Shown here in pieces: positions 9,414-15,560 of a stretch of DNA of 15,560 nt. A model generated the notes under the pieces. That model did no database searches. It was not told the DNA's origin and was given only the letters and a program-made list of their open reading frames with translations. Source of the DNA: Tagaea sp. (GTDB lineage: Bacteria; Pseudomonadota; Alphaproteobacteria; CACIAM-22H2); contig JAMNXK010000015.1 of assembly GCA_023653245.1 (NCBI GenBank), forward strand, positions 1 through 15,560, written 5' to 3'. Numbering within the stretch: position 1 is the first letter of the stretch; the number at the start of each line of letters is the position of its first letter. The translations under genes and the position numbers were made by a program.

Positions 9414-10709
9414 TCAGCCGGCCGCCGCCAACAAGCCGCGCACGATCTCGTAGCCGCCCAGCCCGCCCGTCAACACGGCGCCGAGAATTCCGGCCGGGCG
9501 CCAGGGGCGCAAGGCTTCGTGGCCCGGACGTGCCGCCAGAACGACCAGCGCGACATTCACGGTCGCGAACACGATCAGCGTCGTCGTCGTCGTGAGCCTG
9601 GCCAGCGTGGCGATCGGAAAGGCCAGCGCCAGCACGGCGATCGCCGCCACGACGATCCACACGGCGGCGATCGGCGTTCCGCGCGCGCCGACATGGCCCA
9701 AGAAGGCGGGCAGCATGCGCTCGCGCGCCATGCCGTAGAGCAGGCGGCTGGCCATGATGACCTGCACGATCACGCCGTTGAGCACCGAGACCAGCGCCAG
9801 CGCCGCGAGCCACGCGCCCGATAGGCCGGTCAGCCGCGTCCACAGCGCGGCGAGCGGCGCGTCGCCCGACGCGGCACCCGCCGGCGGCGGCGCGCCCGCC
9901 GCGACCAGCGCGACAAGCACGTAAAGCAGCGTCGTGATGCCGAGCGTCGCGAGGATCGCGCGCGCCACCGCGCGCTCCGGATCGACGGTTTCCTCGGCCA
10001 TGTTGACGATGTCTTCGAAGCCGATGAACGCGAAGAACGCGAGCACGGCGGCGGCCAGAATCGCTTGCGCGTCGAGGGGCCCGGCGAACCCGAAGGCCGC
10101 GCGCCATATGTCGGGATCGGCCAGGATCGGCGCGCCGGCGCCGATCAGCGCCGCCAGCACGCCGATCTCGATCGCGGTCATGACGGCGGCGGCCCCCACG
10201 CTCTCGCGCACGCCGCGCGCCACGAGCGCGCCCACGACGACAAGCGTGACGACGACGACCGCACCGCGCGGCAGCTCGACGAGCCGCAGCAGATAGCCCG
10301 TGAAGCCGAGCGCGATGGTCGCGCTCGACACGATCCCGGTTAGCGCCACGCCGATCCCCACCGCGAACCCGGCGGCCGGGCCGAAAGCGCGATGCACGTA
10401 AAGCGACGCGCCCGCGGCGTGCGGAAAGCCGCGCGCGAGGGCGGCGTAGCTGAACGCCGTCGCGGTCGCGACGGCCGCCGCGAGCACGAAGGCCAGCGGC
10501 GCGCGCGGGCCCGCTAGCTCGCCGACCGTGCCGATCAGCACGAAAATCCCCGCGCCGACGGTCACGCCCACGCCGTAGAGCACGAGCATCGGCAGCGTGA
10601 CGACGCGGTGGAGTGTCGGGGCGATGGCGGCGTACTCCTTCGGACGCTTTCTTATGCGATCGCCCCGCCCGGCGCCACGGCCTCGATTCGCCGCGATTGA
10701 CGCGGCCAT
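9414..10709 (-). CDS. APC-superfamily amino-acid permease
   Basis: A 431-aa, very hydrophobic inner-membrane protein with about 12 predicted transmembrane segments. The first helix carries the APC unwound-helix motif 'GVGVTVGAGIFVLIG' (GAGIF at 52-56), which binds the substrate carboxylate and amino groups. The sixth helix has 'FFAFIGFEDIVNMAEET' at 225-241, typical of the amino acid-polyamine-organocation superfamily. Substrate cannot be assigned. The ATG at 10709 gives a 40-residue basic N-terminal tail and leaves only 26 bases to the divergent ABC-F gene, so its promoter would have to overlap that gene. A ribosome-binding-site-like AAGGAG at 10640-10635 lies inside this tail but is followed by ATC rather than ATG, so the true start is uncertain. 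The stop is 8 bases from the TAG of the convergent small membrane gene. Confidence 0.9.
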   Translation of the reverse strand: MAASIAANRGRGAGRGDRIRKRPKEYAAIAPTLHRVVTLPMLVLYGVGVTVGAGIFVLIGTVGELAGPRAPLAFVLAAAVATATAFSYAALARGFPHAAGASLYVHRAFGPAAGFAVGIGVALTGIVSSATIALGFTGYLLRLVELPRGAVVVVTLVVVGALVARGVRESVGAAAVMTAIEIGVLAALIGAGAPILADPDIWRAAFGFAGPLDAQAILAAAVLAFFAFIGFEDIVNMAEETVDPERAVARAILATLGITTLLYVLVALVAAGAPPPAGAASGDAPLAALWTRLTGLSGAWLAALALVSVLNGVIVQVIMASRLLYGMARERMLPAFLGHVGARGTPIAAVWIVVAAIAVLALAFPIATLARLTTTTTLIVFATVNVALVVLAARPGHEALRPWRPAGILGAVLTGGLGGYEIVRGLLAAAG

Positions 10710-10715
10710 GATCCG

Positions 10716-10730
10716 CGCGCGATAAGCGCG
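10716..10730. repeat. 5-bp stem-loop just before the ABC-F start codon
   Basis: CGCGC at 10716-10720 and GCGCG at 10726-10730 flank GATAA, ending 5 bases before the ATG at 10736, where a ribosome binding site would be expected. No Shine-Dalgarno sequence is visible there. The hairpin may affect initiation, or may be chance in GC-rich DNA. Confidence 0.3.
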
Positions 10731-10735
10731 TCCCC

Positions 10736-12358
10736 ATGATCCGTCTCGACAATATCGGCAAACGCCTGGGCGACCGCATCCTGTTCGTGGAAGCCTCCGC
10801 GGCGTTGAACCGCGGCGAGAAAATCGGTCTGGTCGGCCCCAACGGGGCGGGCAAGACCACGATCTTCCGGCTGATCGCCGGCGGCGAGAAACCCGACGAA
10901 GGCCAAGTCTCGGTCGAGCGCGGGATCACCATCGGCTATTTCAGCCAGGATATCGGCGAGATGGCCGGGCGCAGCGCGATCGCCGAGGCGATGGCGGGTG
11001 CGGGCCCGGTGAGCGAAATCGCCGCCGAGCTCAAGGATCTCGAGGCGCGCATGGGCGATCCGGACCAAGCGGACGAGCTCGATGCCCTCATCGAGCGTTT
11101 CGGCGAAGCGCAAGCGCGCTTCGAGGAGCTGGGCGGCTACGAGCTGGAAGCGCGCGCGCGCGAGACGCTCGCCGGGCTCGGCTTCGACCAGGCGATGATG
11201 GACGGCGACGTGGGCGCGCTGTCGGGCGGCTGGAAGATGCGCGTGGGCCTCGCGCGCATCTTGCTGATGCGGCCCGACGTGATGCTGCTCGACGAGCCCA
11301 GCAACCATCTCGACATCGAAAGCCTCATCTGGCTCGAAGCCTTCCTGCAAGGCTTCGAGGGTGCTTTGGTGATGACCTCGCACGACCGCGCCTTCATGAA
11401 CCGCGTGGTCACCAAGATCGTCGAGATCGACGGCGGCACGCTCACCGCGTTCTCGGGCGATTACGAGTTCTACGAGCGCCAGCGCGCGATGAACGAAAAG
11501 CAGCAACAAGCGCAGTTCGAGCGCCAGCAGGCGATGCTCGCCAAGGAGATCAAGTTCATCGAGCGCTTCAAGGCGCGCGCGAGCCACGCCGCCCAGGTGC
11601 AAAGCCGGGTCAAGAAGCTCGACAAGATCGACAAGATCGAGCCGCCGCGCCGCCGCCAGAGCGTGGCGTTCGACTTTCCCGTGCCGCCGCGCTCGGGCGA
11701 CGACGTGGCCATCCTCAAGCGGGTCGCCAAACGCTACGGCGCCAAGACGATCTACGACGGCTTCGACCTCGCCATCCGCCGCAAGGAGCGCTGGTGCGTG
11801 ATGGGCGTGAACGGCGCGGGGAAGTCCACGCTCTTGAAGCTCGTCACCGGCGCCACGAAACCCGACGAAGGCACGGTCACGCTGGGCGGCTCGGTCAAGC
11901 TCGGCTATTTCGCCCAGCACGCGATGGAGCTGCTCGACGGCGAGCGCACGGTGTTCGAAACGCTCGCCGATTCGTTTCCGCGCGCCGGCCAAGGCTCGCT
12001 ACGGACGCTGGCGGGCTGCTTCGGGTTTTCGGGCGACGACGTCGAGAAGCGCGCGCGCGTGCTGTCGGGCGGCGAGAAAGCGCGCCTGGTGATGGCGCTG
12101 ATGCTCTACGAGCCGCCGAATTTCCTGGTCCTCGACGAGCCCACCAACCATCTGGACATCGCCACCAAGCAGATGCTGATCGAAGCGCTCGCCGATTTCG
12201 AGGGCACGATGCTGTTCGTCTCCCACGACCGGCATTTTCTGGCCGCCTTGTCCAATCGCGTGTTGGAGCTCACCGCCGACGGCGCGCATCGTTACGACGG
12301 CGGCTACGTCGAGTACGTCGCGCGCACCGGCCACGAAGCGCCGGGCTTGCGCGATTGA
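10736..12358 (+). CDS. ABC-F family ATP-binding protein (ribosome-associated type)
   Basis: A 540-aa protein with two ABC ATPase cassettes and no membrane segments, the plan of the ABC-F family (Uup, YbiT, EttA group), whose studied members act on ribosomes. Cassette 1 has Walker A GPNGAGKT at 34-41, signature LSGGW at 162-166 and Walker B ending Asp186-Glu187 ('PSNHLD'). The charged helical linker between cassettes covers about 243-310 and is rich in Gln, Arg and Lys, as in ABC-F proteins that reach into the tRNA exit site. Cassette 2 has GVNGAGKS at 357-364, LSGGEK from 443 and Asp467-Glu468 ('PTNHLD'). There is no long C-terminal coiled coil as in Uup. The overall shape is closest to YbiT-like proteins, but I do not assign a subfamily symbol. 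Confidence 0.93.
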   Translation: MIRLDNIGKRLGDRILFVEASAALNRGEKIGLVGPNGAGKTTIFRLIAGGEKPDEGQVSVERGITIGYFSQDIGEMAGRSAIAEAMAGAGPVSEIAAELKDLEARMGDPDQADELDALIERFGEAQARFEELGGYELEARARETLAGLGFDQAMMDGDVGALSGGWKMRVGLARILLMRPDVMLLDEPSNHLDIESLIWLEAFLQGFEGALVMTSHDRAFMNRVVTKIVEIDGGTLTAFSGDYEFYERQRAMNEKQQQAQFERQQAMLAKEIKFIERFKARASHAAQVQSRVKKLDKIDKIEPPRRRQSVAFDFPVPPRSGDDVAILKRVAKRYGAKTIYDGFDLAIRRKERWCVMGVNGAGKSTLLKLVTGATKPDEGTVTLGGSVKLGYFAQHAMELLDGERTVFETLADSFPRAGQGSLRTLAGCFGFSGDDVEKRARVLSGGEKARLVMALMLYEPPNFLVLDEPTNHLDIATKQMLIEALADFEGTMLFVSHDRHFLAALSNRVLELTADGAHRYDGGYVEYVARTGHEAPGLRD

Positions 12359-12361
12359 GCC

Positions 12362-12529
12362 CTACTCGACCGCGCGCAAACGGGTCTTGCCCGCCAATCG
12401 CCGCCGCGCGCCTTCGACGCATTCCAGAACGTCCGCCCGGCTGACGCCGTCGCGCTCCATCACGGCTTGCACGACCGGATCGCCCAGCAGCTCGTCCAGT
12501 CTCGGCTCGTCGTAGCGCAAATCCCACAT
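12362..12529 (-). CDS. Conserved-looking small soluble protein of 55 aa
   Basis: ATG at 12529 to TAG at 12364-12362 encodes 55 residues beginning MWDLRYDEPRLDELLGDP. The middle, 'VVQAVMERDGVSRADVLECVEGARRRL', fits two or three short helices. Evidence that it is real: GGGGAG at 12542-12537 lies 7 bases before the ATG, the composition is balanced, and the gene fills the space exactly between the ABC-F stop (3 bases away) and the upstream leftward operon (85 bases away). No signal peptide or membrane segment is seen. I recognise no characterised family and assign no function. It may be transcribed with the DUF2336 and EAL-like genes, since no terminator is evident in 12530-12614. Confidence 0.72.
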   Translation of the reverse strand: MWDLRYDEPRLDELLGDPVVQAVMERDGVSRADVLECVEGARRRLAGKTRLRAVE

Positions 12530-12614
12530 GATCCGTCTCCCCGCTTTCGACGCACGGTGTAGCGGGCGAATGCGGCGGAATCCGGGCGCGCGCGGGAAGT
12601 TTCCGCGAAAACGC

Positions 12615-13850
12615 TCAGGCGATTTTGCGGTTGGGGTCGCGCATCAGCGCGTCGACGTGGAAGCCCTGGAAGATGCGGATGCCCGCGGCCTGTCCGAGCT
12701 CGAGCGCTTCGGCCGTCTCGCAGCGCGCCATGATAAGGCGCCCCGGCTCGGCCGCGGCGACCTTCTGGGCGACGTTCGCCTCGCGCCATTCGGCCGGACG
12801 CTCGGGCCTGTAAAAGACCTTGATGAAGTCCGCCCCCATCTCGGGGCGCGCGAAGAGCGGCAGCACGTCGAGCGTCACGCCGTCGAGCAGCACGCGATAG
12901 CCGGCGTTGCGCAGGAACTCGCAAGCGGTCAGGTATTCGGCGAAATCCCAGAACACGTCGAAACGCTGGATCTCGACGATCAGCTGGCTTTTCGGGATGA
13001 AATTGGCGATGCGCGTGTCGAACTCGCGGAACGTGGCGCTCATCACCGTTTGGACGTTCAAGTTCAGCGACACGTTGCCCGATTGGCGGGTGACGAAGCC
13101 GTCGAACATCGCGCGCAGCACGCGCTGGTCCATGGTGCGGGTCAATTGCTGGAACAGCGGCTTGACCGCGCGCAGATCGTTCTTGGGCGCCACCAGCTGG
13201 CGCAGATCGTTGACGCCCACGAAGACTTCGCGGAAGAACGGCCGGATCGGCTCGCCCGGCGCCATGGCGCAGGCGATCTGGCTTTTGAGGAAGCCGGTGA
13301 TGTCGGCTTTGCGCAGCAGATCTTCGAGCTTGGACAGCGAGGAGACGGTGAGCGGCTGGCCTTGCGCCGAGCCCATCGTCGTGCCGGCCTTCTGCAGGAG
13401 GCGCTGACGGCGCTCCTGGAAGGTTTTGTAGTCCTCGTAGATCTTGCCGACGATGCCTTCGAAATCCGCGAACGTGTCCTTGAAGGCGAACAGTTCGTAG
13501 GCTTGCGCGGCCTGGCCTTCCTCGAGGCCGGCGGCCGAGGCATGGGTACGCAGAATGCCCTTGAGATCGTCCTCGATCGAATCGAGGTGGTAGCGGTGGT
13601 CGCGCCGGAACAGGAGCACGATGTTGTAGTTGTGCAAGGCGTAGACGCCGGCGTCCGCCCCACCGGCCATCAACGCCTGCAGCGCCTTGATGATCTGCTG
13701 GAAATTCTCGCGCCGGCGGCTGAACCACGCGGGCGAGTTCATCGCGATGATCGCACCGTAGCGATAGGCGATGTCGTCCGAACGCTTGATGCGCTCGATT
13801 TCGGTGAGGAGGGTTTCCTCGTCCGAGCTCTCGCCTTTGGGATCCATCAT
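12615..13850 (-). CDS. Degenerate GGDEF/EAL-type signalling protein
   Basis: A 411-aa soluble protein. The C-terminal half (about 190-405) follows the EAL-domain fold: '[10 protein letters not shown]' (usually sINls), 'LIVEIQRF' with Glu293, 'DFIKVFY' with Lys344, 'RCETAEAL' with Glu378 and 'IFQGFHVD'. The EAL motif itself is not recognisable, and the metal-binding DDFG position reads LDGV (322-325), so cyclic-di-GMP phosphodiesterase activity is unlikely. The N-terminal part (about 25-105), with '[11 protein letters not shown]', may be a relic of a GGDEF-like domain, without GGDEF. It probably acts as a binding or scaffold protein. Its ATG overlaps the stop of the DUF2336 gene by 4 bases (ATGA); ATG 13847 is an alternative start. 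The pairing suggests the two proteins work together. Confidence 0.75.
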   Translation of the reverse strand: MMDPKGESSDEETLLTEIERIKRSDDIAYRYGAIIAMNSPAWFSRRRENFQQIIKALQALMAGGADAGVYALHNYNIVLLFRRDHRYHLDSIEDDLKGILRTHASAAGLEEGQAAQAYELFAFKDTFADFEGIVGKIYEDYKTFQERRQRLLQKAGTTMGSAQGQPLTVSSLSKLEDLLRKADITGFLKSQIACAMAPGEPIRPFFREVFVGVNDLRQLVAPKNDLRAVKPLFQQLTRTMDQRVLRAMFDGFVTRQSGNVSLNLNVQTVMSATFREFDTRIANFIPKSQLIVEIQRFDVFWDFAEYLTACEFLRNAGYRVLLDGVTLDVLPLFARPEMGADFIKVFYRPERPAEWREANVAQKVAAAEPGRLIMARCETAEALELGQAAGIRIFQGFHVDALMRDPNRKIA

Positions 13851-15052
13851 GGCGCCGCCCCCGGCGCCGCCATTGCCGCGGGATCGACACGCCGCGCCCA
13901 GGGCAGACCCTTGACGCCCGAGGGGACCGAGGGCCGCTCGCGCCAGCCTTTGACGATGCCCCAGGCTTCGGGCGTGCCCATGCGGTCGAACAGCGCCACG
14001 GCCGCGTCGGGCGGCCCGCCTTTACCTTCGGATTCCGGCAACAAGCGGCCTTCGGCCGACGAGGTGCGCTGGACGAGATGGGCGAGCGCCAGATAATGCA
14101 GCCGCTCCATGCCCAGCGCGCGGCAGCCGACCGCGAGCGCGCGGCCGTCGGGCTGGTAGAGCACGCGGCGCGCGATCTTGATCGGCAATTCGGCCAAACG
14201 CGCGAAGATCGCCTCGAACAGCGAGACATGGCCCTGGCGCAGCGTCTTGACCAGGATGGCGGGATCGTTGAGCCGCTCGGCTTGGATCGCGTCGGCCAGC
14301 CGGTCGGTGGCCGTACCCCAATCGTAGGCTTGGGCGTGGTCGGACGCGGCCTGCACGGCCGCTTCCTCAATCGCCCATTCCATTTCGCCGGCCCATTCGA
14401 CCGCCCATGCGTCGAAAGGATGGCGCTCGCGGATGCGCCGCTTGAGATCGGCCGCGACCCAGCCATAAAGGCGCGCCGCGACGTCGCCGGGCAGGTCTTC
14501 GCGCGACACCAGCGGCTTTTGCAGCTCGTCGCGCTCGCGCGACAGCTCGGCCAAATACGCGTAGGTCGCTTCGGCGATGCGCGCCGAGCGGTTGTCGAGC
14601 AATTCGCGCATCACGTCGGAATCGCCCGCTTCGACCAGTGCGGCGGCGACCGTCTCGGACACGCCCTCGCGGCTGGCGATCGCCAGGCGATGGCCCATGC
14701 CGCGCTGGCGCACGATCTCGATCAGATCCTCGTCGGCGAGCGCGGCGCTCATGGTCAGCAGCGGGCGCGCGATCTCGATTTCGTCGTTGGCCAAAGCCAC
14801 CACGAGCTCGCGCGGCGCGTCGGGCGTTTCGGCCAAGCGTTCGGCCAGGCGCAGCTTGATGTCGCCTTCGATGTCGCGGATCAGGCGGCGCACGATGTCG
14901 GCGGCGATTTCGAATTCGGCGCGATCGAGCGACGCGGGCACGTCGGCGAGAATTTCGCCAAGCTCGTTGCCCACGGTCGCGCGCGCCGCACCGCGGCCCG
15001 TCCGGGCCACGTACAGCAGGCTTTGAATCTTCTTTTGGATCAGCTCGTCCAT
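13847..15052 (-). CDS. DUF2336 domain-containing protein
   Basis: A 401-aa, helix-rich soluble protein. Residues about 68-113, '[32 protein letters not shown]' in pattern followed by '[10 protein letters not shown]', are the characteristic DUF2336 repeat-like helices; further helical repeats continue ('HRLAIASR', '[20 protein letters not shown]'). The function is not established; members I know of occur in Alphaproteobacteria, often beside signalling genes. The C-terminal third (about 235-401) is also helical and I recognise no domain in it. The start ATG at 15052 has only a weak GGA 7 bases upstream. A 12-bp palindrome at 15084-15095 lies about 30 bases upstream and may be an operator. It is the first gene of a two-gene operon with the degenerate EAL-type protein. 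Confidence 0.8.
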   Translation of the reverse strand: MDELIQKKIQSLLYVARTGRGAARATVGNELGEILADVPASLDRAEFEIAADIVRRLIRDIEGDIKLRLAERLAETPDAPRELVVALANDEIEIARPLLTMSAALADEDLIEIVRQRGMGHRLAIASREGVSETVAAALVEAGDSDVMRELLDNRSARIAEATYAYLAELSRERDELQKPLVSREDLPGDVAARLYGWVAADLKRRIRERHPFDAWAVEWAGEMEWAIEEAAVQAASDHAQAYDWGTATDRLADAIQAERLNDPAILVKTLRQGHVSLFEAIFARLAELPIKIARRVLYQPDGRALAVGCRALGMERLHYLALAHLVQRTSSAEGRLLPESEGKGGPPDAAVALFDRMGTPEAWGIVKGWRERPSVPSGVKGLPWARRVDPAAMAAPGAAP

Positions 15053-15083
15053 TCGATTCCGTGCGCGGGAAACGCTTTGGCCG

Positions 15084-15095
15084 GAGCGTACGCTC
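15084..15095. promoter_or_regulatory. Perfect 12-bp palindrome upstream of the DUF2336 gene
   Basis: GAGCGTACGCTC is self-complementary with no spacer and sits 31 bases before the leftward ATG at 15052. It is a candidate dimeric-regulator site for the DUF2336 operon. I could not identify convincing -35 and -10 hexamers around it. Confidence 0.35.
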
Positions 15096-15213
15096 AGTTG
15101 CGAGTCGGGAGCAAGCGATACCCCCGAGACAAGGCAAGCTATTGGGAGATTGCGTCATTTCCGGAAGCTCGGCGGCGATCTGGCGGCCGATATGGGATGC
15201 GACTAATTCGCAC

Positions 15214-15242
15214 TTGCGCGGGCTCCAGGAAGAGGCTATGGT
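15214..15242 (+). promoter_or_regulatory. Weak promoter candidate for the iron-binding protein gene
   Basis: TTGCGC at 15214-15219 and TATGGT at 15237-15242 are -35- and -10-like hexamers with a 17-base spacer. The predicted start of transcription falls just before or in the Fur-box-like site. Matches are modest. Confidence 0.3.
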
Positions 15243-15251
15243 CATCGCAAT

Positions 15252-15266
15252 TGCAACTCATTCTCA
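15252..15266 (+). promoter_or_regulatory. Fur-box-like iron-response site
   Basis: TGCAACTCATTCTCA matches the 7-1-7 Fur core (TGATAAT-N-ATTATCA) at 10 of 14 positions, with a strong right half. It lies 14 bases before the ATG of an iron-type periplasmic binding protein, where a bound Fur-family repressor would block transcription in iron-replete cells. Confidence 0.5.
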
Positions 15267-15280
15267 ATACGGAGCGAGCG

Positions 15281-15560
15281 ATGACCAAACTCACGCGGCG
15301 GTTCTTTCTTGGTGGGGCGGCGACGAGCGTCGCGGCGCTGAGCGCGCCAAATGTCCGGGCGCAAGGCGCGGCCGGCGGCGTCGTCAATCTCTACACCGCG
15401 CGCCATTACGACACCGACGAGGCGATATACGCGAACTTCGCCCGCGCCACCGGCATTCGCGTCAATCGGATCGAGGCCGAGGCCGATTCGCTGATGCAGC
15501 GCATGCGCGCGGAAGGTGCGAACTCCCCGGCCGACGTGTTCGTGGCGGTGGACGCGGGCC
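15281..15560 (+). CDS. Periplasmic iron(III)-type ABC transporter substrate-binding protein (5' part)
   Basis: The first 93 codons are present and the gene continues past the window edge. The N-terminus carries a Tat signal: 'TRRFFLGG' at 5-12, a hydrophobic stretch and a likely cleavage after 'NVRA' (residue 27). The mature start '[37 protein letters not shown]' in pattern is typical of FbpA/FutA-type iron-binding proteins, including the Tyr/His/Tyr residues of 'YTARHY' used in metal binding in that family. GGAG at 15271-15274 lies 6 bases before the ATG. The Fur-box-like site directly upstream supports an iron role. Such proteins deliver iron(III) to an inner-membrane ABC permease, whose genes are expected downstream outside the window. 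Confidence 0.88.
   Translation, partial: MTKLTRRFFLGGAATSVAALSAPNVRAQGAAGGVVNLYTARHYDTDEAIYANFARATGIRVNRIEAEADSLMQRMRAEGANSPADVFVAVDAG

Noticed and set aside
10652..11992. 446-codon minus-strand frame opposite the ABC-F gene
   Set aside because: Antisense shadow of a gene with all Walker and signature motifs intact.
12584..12614. CGCGG/CCGCG stem after the EAL-like gene as a terminator
   Set aside because: On the minus strand the T-run comes before the stem, not after, so it does not fit intrinsic termination of that operon.
12528..14096. Long rightward open frame opposite the EAL-like and DUF2336 genes
   Set aside because: Composition is shadow-like (rich in Arg, Ala, His, Asp) and the opposite-strand genes have coherent domains and a start-stop overlap.

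Overview
The window is a GC-rich, gene-dense bacterial chromosome segment. I read it as alphaproteobacterial, possibly Rhodospirillales-like. Grounds: the dnaN-recF-gyrB order behind dnaA, a DUF2336 protein (a family I know mainly from Alphaproteobacteria), GANTC sites near the dnaN promoter and heavy G/C bias at third codon positions. The genus assignment is inference.

Region 1 (1-423): a possible leftward gene runs off the left edge (1-221), followed by about 200 bases with a strong GC hairpin and no obvious promoter. No DnaA-box cluster or AT-rich origin is visible near dnaA.

Region 2 (424-7843): the replication block, all rightward. A rhodanese-domain gene is coupled to dnaA, which is followed 8 bases later by pcp (pyroglutamyl peptidase I, TTG start). 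A short intrinsic terminator closes this group. A promoter-like site and three GANTC motifs precede dnaN-recF-gyrB, whose genes overlap by 4 bases at each junction.

Region 3 (7852-9405): a small accessory island. Leftward is a VapBC-like toxin-antitoxin pair with a 9-bp inverted-repeat operator over its promoter. Rightward is a 69-aa ribbon-helix-helix protein with its own promoter and inverted repeat. It overlaps a small two-helix membrane protein gene whose frame is interrupted by one in-frame TGA and then continues to a TAG.

Region 4 (9414-12529): an APC-family amino-acid permease (leftward) diverges from an ABC-F ATPase (rightward), whose end meets a 55-aa leftward gene missing from simple long-ORF searches.

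Region 5 (12615-15052): a leftward two-gene operon, DUF2336 protein then a degenerate GGDEF/EAL-type protein, likely non-catalytic signalling partners.

Region 6 (15053-15560): a regulatory gap with a 12-bp palindrome and a Fur-box-like site, then the start of a Tat-exported iron-binding protein cut by the window edge.

The least ordinary part is region 3, especially the TGA-split membrane gene coupled to a self-contained DNA-binding regulator.
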